This document shows positions 33,001 to 43,773 of a stretch of 64,000 nucleotides of DNA, one piece after another (the stretch's first letter is position 1; each line of letters starts with the position of its first letter). The stretch is from Ancistrus triradiatus (taxonomy: Eukaryota; Chordata; Actinopteri; Siluriformes; Loricariidae). The stretch spans positions 496,001 through 560,000 of the forward strand of contig JAJAGP010000225.1 of the NCBI GenBank assembly GCA_025084515.1, written 5' to 3'. Made by a program: the position numbers and the translations under genes. The notes beneath the pieces are model-generated. The model ran no database searches, was not told the DNA's origin, and was given only the letters and a program-made list of their open reading frames with translations.

Positions 33001-33184
33001 GTAAAAAGGAATGATGTGTAGAACAGTGAAGCACATTTGGGGTTCCTTACAGGTTTGGGGCTTATATTTCTGCAAATGAGTTGGTGAGTTGGTCAGAATC
33101 AATGCCCCCTCACTACCGAGAAGCACAGACAGATTCTTATCCATCCTGCATTTCCATCAGGGAGAAATTTGATTGGTCCTAAAT

Positions 33185-34020
33185 CAGTGGTGGCTGCTGG
33201 TCTTTCAAAGAGGGGAAGCTCATTGTTGGCTTACATCATACAATTTGTCAATTTATTTATATGTAAATTCTGCCCTCTGCCGTGGCCCACTATGTGGTGG
33301 CTGTAAGACTTGAGCCTTCCTAAACAGGAGAAGCTCCTTTGTAGACCCGCAGATGTAGCTCCAATAAGGAAGACTTTCAAATGAATTTGCCAAAATCAGG
33401 TCGACAATATTAGCATTGTCTGCCATCGTGTGCACCTTGCTAGCTGGCTAGTTCACTCCGACCAAGCCAACAGCATGAATGATTTGATTGAACGAACTGA
33501 CAAAACGATATTAAACTCAAACAAGGAAATGTTGAAATTGTGTTAAACTGAAACAAGGAAATACTGATTGTGTTTTATTTACACAATGAACAATGGAAAT
33601 GGTCAAGTAATTTCACCAAGCAAATACCAAGAAATGGGTTGCAGTTTGTCTTTGGACTTTGGACTTGTGAAATCCACGATGGGACTGAGCTCCCAATGAT
33701 TACGTGATGGTGTATATCTCAAAATAGCTCTTAATCAAACGGGATTCAGCCTATCAACTGAGCCTCCAATCACTCAGCGTCCAAGCCAGCCAAGCCCAGC
33801 CCACAGCTCTATTTACCCCCAGAGACGCTTAATGTCCAGGGGTGGGACAAAATCATAGCATTTATCCAATGACCATGGAGTTTAGATGTAATGAAAAAAA
33901 CTGTTCCATGCAGTTCCATTGAAGTGAATGGACGGTCAGCTTCTACAGGCAAGTGCATTGATCATAGACCGTATAAGAAAATGATTTCTTGAAATCTATG
34001 GCATTGAGGCTACCGGAATG
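33185..34020 (+). repeat. Dispersed fish repeat in intron of unit A
   Basis: It begins GTGGTGGCTGCTGGTCTTTC and ends around TGGCATTGAGGCTACCGGAA. The right half recurs at 53,485-53,850 in unit C with the same borders, so the insertion predates the block duplication and was trimmed in C. It is probably a non-autonomous DNA element; the class is uncertain. Confidence 0.5.
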
Positions 34021-34029
34021 TATGAGAAG

Positions 34030-36140
34030 TTAATAAATCTAATATGTTGTTTCCCACTGATACACTAATGCAGAAGACTTCAGACTGCAAACTGTTCAGG
34101 GCCTTAAGCTTTTTTTTTACAGTAGTGTATGTGCATTTTTTTTTATTCTGACTCTCCCCATTTGAACTGATATTAAACTACACTACAAAAAATTTAATGC
34201 ACCAATAAGGATTTGCGATTGAACCATATGTGTGAATGTAATGATGATTATGTAAGTGATTACAATAATAGAGATAAGTTTAGGATAAGTGTATTGGGGA
34301 AAACTGTACAATTGAAAAGAGGCTCTAGTTGCCCTGTTGGTCCGCCTCTAGCCAGAATACAATTGGGCATGTAGGCATGCAGGTTCTGTATGGTATCCTG
34401 CAGCATGTTTGCACACAGATGTTGCAGCTGGTCCTGTAGATCCTCCACACCTTTTATGCCAAAGCTGGCATCCCTACTGGTCCCATAAATGCTTGATTGG
34501 TGATAAATCTGGCTACCAGCAGACCAAGGAATTGTTGAAACTCTTGCTGTGTGTGGGTGAGCATCATCCTGCTGATGAGCGCCAGATGGAAGCCCTGCCA
34601 TGACAGAAAACACATGTGGCCGCAGGATATCCAGCACATATTACTGACTGTTAGTGTCCCTTGTATCACTACTATGGCCCACGGACTGTTGTATGCCATG
34701 GCTCCCCAGATAATCACACCATAGTTGGAGTAGTGTGTGTCGCTCCACAACAAAGGCAGCATTGCAGCGCTCACCACGAGGCCTCCATACTCGAACCCGA
34801 CTATTGGATCCCAGACAGAACCTGAATTTGTCGTTAAAGACGGTATGGTTCCAGTCCATAACCATCCACAACACCATTGCGAACAAAGGCGGCAGTAACT
34901 GGCTGTCAATGGCCGGACACCTAATGGGCACCGTGTGTGCCTCCCGTGGTTATAATGATGACAGCACAACTGTTCTTAACTGCACTGATTAGGATTTATT
35001 CCTAAACGTGAGAACTGTAATAATCACAGATCATAAATATAAATAAAACAACGTACAATGAAATATACAAATATACAATGGTTGTTTCTGTTCACTATTG
35101 ACCTTTAACTTCGTTTTAAACCATAAGAATTTAGCCCTTAGTTTCACACAAATCGTGGCATTGCATATTACTTTCCATACAAAACTAGTAACGGTTTAAC
35201 TTACGTATGTACGTGCGCATTAGCAACAGTAGCGGCTATGTAATCATTTAACTTAAATAAAACAAATAACATACAGAACACAAACCTCATTGGCTGCATT
35301 AAATAACACAGGGAGGGTATGACTTCCTTTGGAGGAAGTCTTTACGCATGAAACACTATTAAACACTTATTTCTTAACTTTGGAAAAGACGTGAAAAACG
35401 AACTTTCCGCTACTTATCTTGTCCGTACATTTTAATAAGTCCCCCGCGGAAACCCTTGTGGACATATAGTTCCGCCTCAGTTCTTAACGTCTTTCTGGGG
35501 TAGGAACCAAAACACGAATGATGTGTTACACTAAATTATGCACTGCCCAGATAGGCAGTTACACCGTGACAACAAATTTTCTTCTGCTAAGCACCTGGTA
35601 ATGGTCCAGGCAGAGACAGGGGTGTGTAGTGAAGGTGCCACTTGTGTCTGTATGGTGAACAGTAAAACTGTAGGAACTGTTCATGCTTGTCGGTGAATCA
35701 AACGATCCTCTCTGCTGGTGGTGTGTCTGGGTCGTCCGGAGACTGTTTGCCATTTCTGCCTTCACAGAACCAATGCTCCCAACACCTCCTAACGGCTAGG
35801 TCAGAACGGCCTACATAGTGGCAATTCATCAAAACAACCATCCTGCTTCTCTCAGTCTAATGATGTGCCCCCTCTCAAACTCGGTCAACTGGACTCAATG
35901 TCTTCGAGTGCTTTATAGAGGCATGTCTAGCAGTTAACGATCTCTCACCAAGGGGTACACTACCCAAAAGTATCCTCTCAGAGCTTTTTTGTAGAGCAGC
36001 GAGGGAAGCACTTTTACGCAAAACCCAGTGTATAATCAGATCACACCTGTAATCATATCTGTCAGAGACATAACTGCATGGTGAGTTTTACAGCAGTCTG
36101 ACATTTCTATCCGTGTGTGGTATTATTATTTGTCAGTGAG
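34030..36140 (-). pseudogene. Tc1-like transposon (family C) in ZNF unit A intron
   Basis: The minus strand carries a decayed transposase: the N-terminal GLREAGW-type motif near 35,850, GVIIWGAMAYNSPWAIVVI near 34,700, and HQQDDAHPHTARVSTIPW near 34,560 (the DNAxPHTA block with the second catalytic Asp). Frames change repeatedly, so it is inactive. The right end TTGTCAGTGAG|TA is at 36,140. The 34,030-34,140 part is the right end of a family-B element. The same composite sits at the matching place in units C and D. Confidence 0.8.
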
Positions 36141-36399
36141 TATACAAACGCTTGAAGGTCAGGAGGATTCTTCTCGCTCCATCTGCACTCAAAATTGGTT
36201 ATTTCATTTTGGCACCCAGTATCCATACCCAATTAATCCAAATTACAGCATCCAGGGACCTGATAAGAACGAAGTTTGAGCCTCTGGAGTCCAAATTTGG
36301 TACCATTTAATATTTGAACGGAATTTGACTGATCAAAGGTAAAATTGTAGTCGATCCATGAATGAAAACTAATTTGTGTGATTTCATTTTTTGTTCCAG

Positions 36400-37388
36400 A
36401 TATGTATGATGATCTGTTAGAGGGGTTTCCCTGTCCATTGTGTCCACTTTCATATACATCTGGAATTTACCTCCACAAACACATCAAGAGATGCCATATC
36501 AGGGAATGTTATGTGAGGCTGCTGAAATTAAGAGAGAATAAATCTGAGAATGCGACACACACAGGGGCTCCAATGGTCTGGAAATGTCCACTGGTCCTCT
36601 TGGCAGTAATGTTCATCAGGAACCAATGCATAAATGCATTCACCGCTGCTCAGGTTGTGGAAAGAGCTTCACTCTGCAGAGTAATCTTCAACTAAACAAG
36701 TGTGTTATTGAAGAAGAGAAAACCTATCACTGCTCACACTGTGGGAGGAGTTTTGTTCACCAGTGTAATCTCCAACAATGTCAGCGCTCTCAAAGAGGAA
36801 AGAAACTCTACTAATGCTTACAGTGTGGAAAGAGCTTTGTTACAAAGAGTCATCTCCAAAAACACCAGCGCATTCAAACTGGAGAGAAACTGTATCACTG
36901 CTCATAGTGTGAGAAAAGCTTTCGTGTATAGTCTAAGCTTAAAAGACACCAACGCATTCACACTGGAGAGAAACCATATCACTGTACACAGTGTTAGAAA
37001 AGCTTTACTTGTCAGAGTGATCTTAAAAAAAACGAACAAGTTCACACTGGAGAGAAACCGTATCCCTGCTCACAATGTGGGAAGAGCTTTCTTTGACAGA
37101 GTCATCTCCAAATACACCAAAAAATTGACACTGGAGAGAAACCATGTCACTGCTCACAGTGTGGGAGAAGCTTTCCTCAACAGAGAAATCTCCGAACACA
37201 CCAGCGAGTTCACATGGGAGCCGTATCAGTGCACAGAGTGCAGAAAGAGTTTTCCTCAACACGGTAGTCTCAGACAGCACCAGCACATTCACACAGGAGT
37301 GAAACCATATTACTGTTCTCAGTGTGGGGTTAGTTTTACTGTACTTCGTTCACTTCATCGACACAAGTGCATTCAAACAGGAGACTAA
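36400..37388 (+). pseudogene. ZNF unit A finger exon, pseudogene
   Basis: The acceptor TTTGTTCCAG precedes 36,400. Phase 1 joins the small exon to give D-MYDDLLEGFPCPLC, then a C2H2 finger with HKHIKRCH. A 1-base deletion near 36,560 shifts the frame. The fingers that follow (for example CSGCGKSFTLQSNLQ, CGRSFVHQCNLQQ) hold five in-frame stops, at KLY*, CS*CEK, V*SKL, C*KSF and L*QSH. The last part reads CTECRKSFPQHGSLRQHQH and CSQCGVSFTVLRSLHRHKC, ending TAA at 37,388, where the stop overlaps AATAAA. About nine fingers remain recognisable. In an intact relative these would bind DNA in the nucleus. Confidence 0.85.
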
Positions 37389-37431
37389 TAAATGTTTCAA
37401 ACCTGCTTTGATTTGTTCACCGCTGTTTAAC

Positions 37432-37620
37432 GACTGTGGTAGCCTAGTGGTTAAGGTACTGGACTATGGATCAGAAGGTTCAGGGTTCAAATCCCACTTC
37501 TGCCAAGCTGCCACTGTTGCGTCCTTGAGTAAGGCCCTTAGCCCACAATTGCTTGGATTGTAAGACTGTATCAGGTGTAACTCGCTCTGGATAAGGGCGT
37601 CTGCTAAATAATGTAAATGT
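37432..37620 (+). repeat. tRNA-derived SINE in the 3' flank of unit A
   Basis: A-box-like TAGCCTAGTGGTTAAGGTAC and B-box GGTTCAAATCC sit about 40 bp apart; the 3' end reads GGATAAGGGCGTCTGCTAAA. Unit C has the uninterrupted site CTGTTTAAGGAAATCTGATG at 56,260, so the SINE arrived in A after the block duplication. It is not a functional tRNA. Confidence 0.85.
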
Positions 37621-37734
37621 AAGGAAATCTGATGTTTGACTTGTTACTACAGACTCTACACACTTCCTCTTATTCTTTTCGTTGTGCCTCTCGTTATTTT
37701 TCCACACTTTTGGGTTATTAATATGATTTTGTGG

Positions 37735-37965
37735 TGTTGCTACAGGAGGGCGTAAAAGTGTTTCCCCTGCTGCCCTATAAAATGATCTCAGAGGTTACTT
37801 TTGGTTAGACACGCCCCTATTACGCAATCGAAGACATTTTGTACAGTTGACAGACTTTGGCAGGGGGGACATCATTGGATTGAGAGAAGCAGGATGGTCA
37901 TTTCGACAAAATACCCTCGATCTAGACCGTTCTGACCTAGCTGTTAGGAGCTACACTACCCACGT
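37735..37965 (+). mobile_element. Family-C Tc1 fragment, 5' part, in 3' flank of unit A
   Basis: It holds GGAGGGCGTAAAAGTGTTTC and ATCATTGGATTGAGAGAAGC (GLREAGW-type motif) on the plus strand. The same truncated fragment is at 56,385-56,580 in unit C, so it predates the duplication. Confidence 0.7.
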
Positions 37966-38718
37966 TGGACTCCATATTGTTCTGTAATTTGCAATACACA
38001 ATAATGCACAAATGCGCTCTATTACAAACACCATCTGTTAATCATGTTTGCTGCTCTATGCTGTTTTGTAGTTAGTTATGGTTTAGTACTTTCCAGATGT
38101 AATAAGGGTTAAAGAAAAGTTTTACAGGGACAAAGAGTGACAACCGTGGGACATTTCTACGCTGAGATGGCTATCCAGAAAGATTTATATGAGAAGCAAT
38201 ATCGATGTCGTTTTGGTGAATTCCCACTGCCATCTAGTGGCCAAGGTGAGAAGTGGTGAACATTCATACCTCCGCTGACACAGCCAATCGAAACAATAAC
38301 ATGTAACATTTATTGACTTTTTTTGTTTGAGAAAGCTTCAGATATATTTTGTTTTTCCTTGCTCGTGTGTTGGTGTTTCATGTTTTAGTTATTTCAGCAT
38401 AATAACGGCGTCGATGGTACTTATTAGTAATCTTATGTTACTCAATTGGATGGTTGATTGGATTATAGCTTTGTCAGTGTGGTTAGAGTGTTCCAACACT
38501 GATGCATTTGGACATTAACAATTTACAATGAGTTTTTAGGATGGTAGGTAAATCCCAGGGCCAGAGGTGGGAAGTAACGAAGTACTGTAATTCCTTACTG
38601 TACTTAAATTTTTTTAGCTTTTCTTGATTGTTTCTGTAAATTAATACGTTCTATTTTTACTCACTACTTTTTCAAAACAGGCTCGTTATTTTAGCTTTTA
38701 TGAATCTATTCATGTTTT

Positions 38719-38770
<52 letters not shown>

Positions 38771-40278
38771 TTTATTTTTGATTATTTATGCAATCCTAGT
38801 CAAGGACCAAATGAAGTTTTAACTGAAGTGTTGATGATAAGTACTGTTTGGGTTAAATATAAATGATTTATTGCATTACTGAATATTACCATGTCTAGTT
38901 ATGAGCGATTTAGCAGAACAAATTCCAGAGTATTTTGTATATTTGTATTCTGTTGTTGTGTTTATTTAAAGATGCTAATGTAATTTGTATGATTTTTGTA
39001 GATGATTCGTGTAGCTGTAGTACAAACCATTAGGCTATGTACCCTCAGTGTCATTGATGTTTTACCTTCAATAAAAGAAATCCTGTATCAAAAGGATTTT
39101 AAAGAAATACTTGTAATTTTTTTTAGTTTTAGTTCATTTAGTAATGTGAACTTTTTATACTTTTGTTGAAAAGAATATATAAGCCATACTTAACCTTTAA
39201 TTTGATTTGATTTTTGTAATCAGATTATTAGCCAAGTTTTACTGAAGTAAAGAACTTGCGTACTTCTACAACCTCTGCCCATGGCCAAACTGTTACGGAT
39301 TTTATGGTAAATAAAAGTGCAGCCAGCAGTAACACTAAACCCCCAGCCTAGGAGCAGAACAAAGAACTATTTAAAAAGCGGGAACTCCTTTGGACCCGCC
39401 TCTGTGACCGTCCCTCTGGGGTCTCCACTAGCCTACAAGTTCGAGCGCAAGAGCGGCAAAGTCCGTTTTGAGCTTTTGTTTTAGTTTGATTTTCGTCTCT
39501 GGTGGAGGTTTTTTGTTTGTATGTCTGTTTTAGTTCAAGTAAGTTTTGTTTTAGTTGTAGCTTTTAAAGTTTCTTTCTATACCTGGCTCTCCGCGACCAT
39601 CGTAAAATGAACGGATGAATTGCAGGAATAGACCAGATCTGCTTCACATTCCGGATCAGTGGTGGAGGTAATGCACGCAAATTTACTCTCCAACCTCCGT
39701 TAAAAAGCATTAAGCTTAAAACCGTTGCTGCATCGCGGCCGCCATATTGGTCCAGGCAAGACTGGTTGTAAAAACAAATACAATTTTACGGAGGAGCTTT
39801 TCGACCAGTTTTGCTTTGTTTTTTTAGCAATGAAATGATCCACCTCAAGGCACTATACACTACAGTACAGCATATTATTAGCCTATAAATATAATACGGT
39901 GTAGTCTAATAAATAATATAATAATAAAAATGAAATAATAGTTAACAATAGTAGATGGTATAAGTAGTATGACAGTAGTTTAATACAGTATAAAGTAGTG
40001 TACACCATATCCTGTTATACAGCTGTTATATTACTGTTTATACTCCATATACAATTTAGTATTGCTAATCTATTAGAATTGTTGTTTTGTGATATTATCT
40101 GTGACTGTAGAATCATTCAAACTTTTTAAAGACAATCTGTAGAGAATTGTGAGAAGTTGCCTAGACCAATATGGCGACGATGTTGACGCATGATCCAGCA
40201 GCCAATGCAGCGTCTGTGGTTACACGTGCGTCTATAGCATAGTGATCAAGTTTCTGTTATCATATTTCTGATTTACAG
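37966..40278 (+). repeat. Duplicated non-coding flank between units A and B
   Basis: It aligns with 56,580-58,900 nearly throughout. It contains a CTATTTAAAAAGCGGG word near 39,370 and CCAAT at about 40,202, either of which could be promoter sequence for unit B. The (TA)n tract at 38,720-38,768 is private to this copy. No gene is seen; the small open frame at 38,327 is present in both copies but has no recognisable domain. Confidence 0.7.
38720..38768 (+). repeat. (TA)n microsatellite
   Basis: About 24 TA units; the matching site in the C/D block (57,350) has only TTTATATTTATACTTTA. Confidence 0.95.
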
Positions 40279-40359
40279 TCACAGTTTGGTTTGATGGAGC
40301 TCCAGACGGTTGTTGTGTGGATTTGAGCTGATTCACTCCGTTCTGCTGTAAAACAGAAG
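40279..40359 (+). other. 5' UTR exon of ZNF unit B
   Basis: The segment TCACAGTTTGGTTTGATGGA to AAACAGAAG is followed by a strong donor GTAAGTTCTAC. It is repeated at 52,909 (C) and 58,901 (D). An acceptor-like TTTACAG precedes it, but the true transcript start may lie upstream. It contains a short upstream ATG frame (10 codons) absent from D. Confidence 0.55.
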
Positions 40360-40877
40360 GTAAGTTCTACTGAAGCTGCCGAATCCCAAACTGATTCATA
40401 CTCCCTATAGAAGTGCACTACATAGGGGATGAATTAATGGCGTATGTACACTACGTCGTGAGAGATTTGGGATTAGAAGGTTTCCAAACCAAAGATGGTC
40501 TTTATAAATTAAATCACTATCAAAGTAATTAGGATGAAGTCATAATTCAGATCGTCTCTTTCTGATCGGATTTGATTTTTGTTATTATACTAAAACTAAT
40601 TGCTGGTGAGATTTAGAGCTGGAAATACACCTGTAAATGTTTTTTACACCAGTCTGTTTAAGACTCTTTGGAAACTTTACTCTCATTTTATTGCGACTAT
40701 GAGCAACATGAGTTTAAAATGTACAAAGCTACTTTTCTGTTCATTTAAGATGATGCAGCGTTTGGAAATTATAGGTATATTTGTGCAGTCATACTGTATG
40801 TTGTTTTCTGTTGTTCATTAATAATGTCTGTCTTAATTAACAGATTGTTGTTGCTATTTTATTTCAGTCATATTGTA

Positions 40878-40926
40878 ATGGAATCAGCAGAGAGCAGACG
40901 GCTACAGAATCCTGATCCTGCCGAAG
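40878..40926 (+). CDS. ZNF unit B, first coding exon
   Basis: The exon spans 40,868-40,926 (acceptor TATTTCAG, donor GAAG|GTAAAA) and encodes MESAESRRLQNPDPAE, phase 1. It joins the finger exon at 43,774 across an intron filled with transposon remains. Acidic and arginine residues are present but there is no known domain; it takes the place that KRAB or SCAN exons have in tetrapod zinc-finger genes. Confidence 0.75.
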
Positions 40927-41059
40927 GTAAAAATGAATGATGTGTAGCACAGACAGTGCTGATAGAAAATCATCATACTCTGTCAAAAGCGTTACCTTTT
41001 GTCACATTACACCCTGAAAATGAAAATAAATTAGCTTCCTCCAAGTCTTGGTTATTTGC

Positions 41060-41905
41060 ATTAGTGTGTCAGTGGGAAACAGCACGTTTTAGATACAGAA
41101 GTATTTTTTGTGGAAAAAATGAAATCCTACAGTGAGATCTTTCTATGTCATTAATACAAAAGCAACACACTAACTAACAGAGCACTTTCCAGATACTAAA
41201 ATCTAACATCCAGGTGCTACTGATCAATGATGTTATGCACTAACTGATCTAAATAATATTGATTAATTGAAACAGAACAGCCATGAAGAGTTAATAAAGC
41301 TGGGTGAGGTACAACCATCCCAAAAAGGCAATACTGGTAGATTGTAGCAGGTTACCCTTAATACAGTGAGTACAGCCACAAGATACAAGGTGATTATCCT
41401 GCATGAGTATGGTCTGGTTCACCCTGGGACCCTGGTACACCCATCTAACGTGTGGAGAAGTCTTGCCAAAAGTGGCCTTTATGGAATATTTGTGGCTAAA
41501 ACATGTCTTGGAGGGAGTAAGAATGCCAAGTGACTGACCTATGCACCAAAACACAAGGAGCGTGGTTTGGTATTATGGCAGCAGGTGCTCTGGGGGTTTG
41601 GCTCTAACAGAAGGCAGTTTGTTTGCTGAATGACCGGATAAAGCAACATGTATCAGTGTCTGCATTCAACAGTGAAGCACAGTGGGGGTTCCCTACAGGT
41701 TTGGGGCTATATTTCTGCAAATGAGTTGGTGAAAATCCAGGCCCCCGTCACTACGGAGAAGCACAGACAGATTCTTATCCATCACGCATTTCCATCAGTG
41801 AGAATTCTGATTGGTCCCAAATTCATAAAGAACTATCTCCAGCAAAATGAAGAAGGATTCTACAGGAGATGGTTTGGCCTCCACTTAAACTGCAAATGGT
41901 AGAGA
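41060..41905 (+). pseudogene. Degraded Tc1-like transposon (family B) in unit B intron
   Basis: Plus-strand transposase pieces include MYQCLHSTVKHSGGSLQVWG, VTTEKHRQILIHHAFPS and FIKNYLQ. The left inverted end carries CATTAGTGTGTCAGTGGGAA. Compared with the copy in D (59.6-61.7 kb), the FVLQHNIDPKHTS segment is deleted here. From 41,905 to 42,580 the intron holds nothing recognisable. Confidence 0.7.
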
Positions 41906-42583
41906 TCCTTCCCCTTCATAATTCATCCAATTATTTCATCAGTAAACAAAGTATTTTTCGAGTTATGACGACTAGACACTATAAGATCTTCCATTCAGAG
42001 CCATGTTAATTTTCCGAATTGAGATGAGGCTTTTGCTAAAGTTTCCTGTGTGTTTAACCTGTTAGAACTCTGATGCTTTTTCATCAATCCACACCATTTT
42101 ATATCGTAGCGATCAGCAAGGGGTCCTCTCCGACCTAAGCTTTTCAGATCAGCAGTAGGTTAATTATTTCGGGAATTATGACCGTTTGTTTGAGAGGTCT
42201 GACACAGACATTTTACGGCTCTGAGGATTTCACAGGCGGCTGGCAGCCCGTCTCACACACACACACAGGCCACGCCCACAGACCGACAGTACATCGCATT
42301 GAAACAGAGCGGTTTTTCGGCGCCGAAATTACACCCATTACTATCGATTTGCATGAATATGTTTAATACGACAGCGCAAGATGAGACACCACAGCATAAA
42401 GTCTAAAAACGTAAGCACTAAATCACTTTAAATCTTTCACAGCTGCAGCGCAGTTCAGTTCTGTGCGCGTTTAAAACCCCGAAGTACGTGAGACGTGAAG
42501 GCTTGATCATTATTGTGTCGCTACAGGACATCAACAGGACAGAATTATATAGAGATTTATATAAAATGCAGTAAAGATGACAC

Positions 42584-43459
42584 TAGGGCTGTTTCTGAAT
42601 ACCAAGTACGCCAAGTTTGGACTTGCATACTTCCTAAGTCTGGAGCAGGAAGTTATAATTGCGAGTACATTCTCCAGATGAATGGGGCACGCAGTTCGGT
42701 TATTCTGCAATTGAAACAGCAGCATATTTGGGTATGGACACAACACGGTTTACTTTTTACACCTACATAAAATACTACAACATCTTGTATAAAGCCTGTC
42801 AGTAGTGGAACACGTGCTCCGATCTTTTACTGTCCTTTGAATAGTTTTATCTACGTGTAACAACGGACAGATCGCATTTAAGCATCAATAAAAACCTTCC
42901 CAAACATAAGCAACCACCAAACAAGTCTGGTTTTAGAATGGAATTTAATTCTGAACTTCAATTTATATCACACAACTCATATTTAGAATACAGGCTGAAC
43001 AAATAATAAATATCATGCATAATAAATACGTTAATAACTTTACGTCACATCTCCGAAATCGGCTAATCAGTTTTTTATGGAACCTTTATCTTGACTGATA
43101 AACTGACCGCATAGTTGAATTTTAAACAACTACATTCTCGCCTAAAAAACTGTTATAACTTCATTTCGTGACACAATAACAGTATTACTTTAGAAATTAC
43201 ACATCCAGTTTGGAATCCTCTCATCCACCATTACCGAGATGGCAATGCATTGTGGCATATTTCGCTGTTCAAGACCGCTTAAGTCTGCTCTGATGCATCC
43301 TCGGTAATATGGGCGGATCGAGAACACATCCGAGGATTTGAAGCGTACTTGGTTAGATGCGAAGTTAGAAATGCAACAGTGCTTGGGCTGCGACTGAAGA
43401 CGTTTCACAAGTACGCGACAACACAAGCACAGAGAAGTATGTATATTGACAAACGGCCA
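42584..43459. mobile_element. TIR transposon without coding region, unit B copy
   Basis: The ends GGGCTGTTTCTGAATACCAA and TTGACAAACGGCC are decayed versions of the inverted ends seen at 60,650 and 61,508 in D. Interior repeats (CCAAGTACGCCAAG, GCGTACTTGGTTAG) are inverted relative to each other. It aligns with the D copy. Confidence 0.65.
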
Positions 43460-43773
43460 ATGACTACAGTTTGACTACAGACTACAGCAGATTTTCGACC
43501 TACATACTCAGTCCCTGATGCACGTCGCGGGGGCACGCATCGCCGCAACACGCTTGCAGTTTCTGCAGGAACTGCACTTTCTAGTTGGTTATTTCATTTT
43601 GGCACCCAGTATCCATACCCAATTAATCCAAATTACAGCATCCAGGGACCTGATAAGAACTAAGTCTGAGCCTCTGGAGTCCAAAGTTTTGAACAGAATT
43701 TGACTGATAAAAGGTAAAATTGTAGTCGATCCATGAATGAAACTAATTTGTGTGATTTCTTTTTCTGTTCCAG

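Noticed and set aside
37023..37292. Minus-strand frame opposite unit A
   Set aside because: Antisense shadow of finger repeats; no domain.
37440..37515. Possible tRNA gene
   Set aside because: A and B boxes are present, but there is no acceptor-stem pairing and the unit continues into a SINE body found elsewhere in the window.
38327..38518. Small frame present in both duplicate flanks (also 56,947)
   Set aside because: Conservation is explained by the recent block duplication; no domain, no start context.
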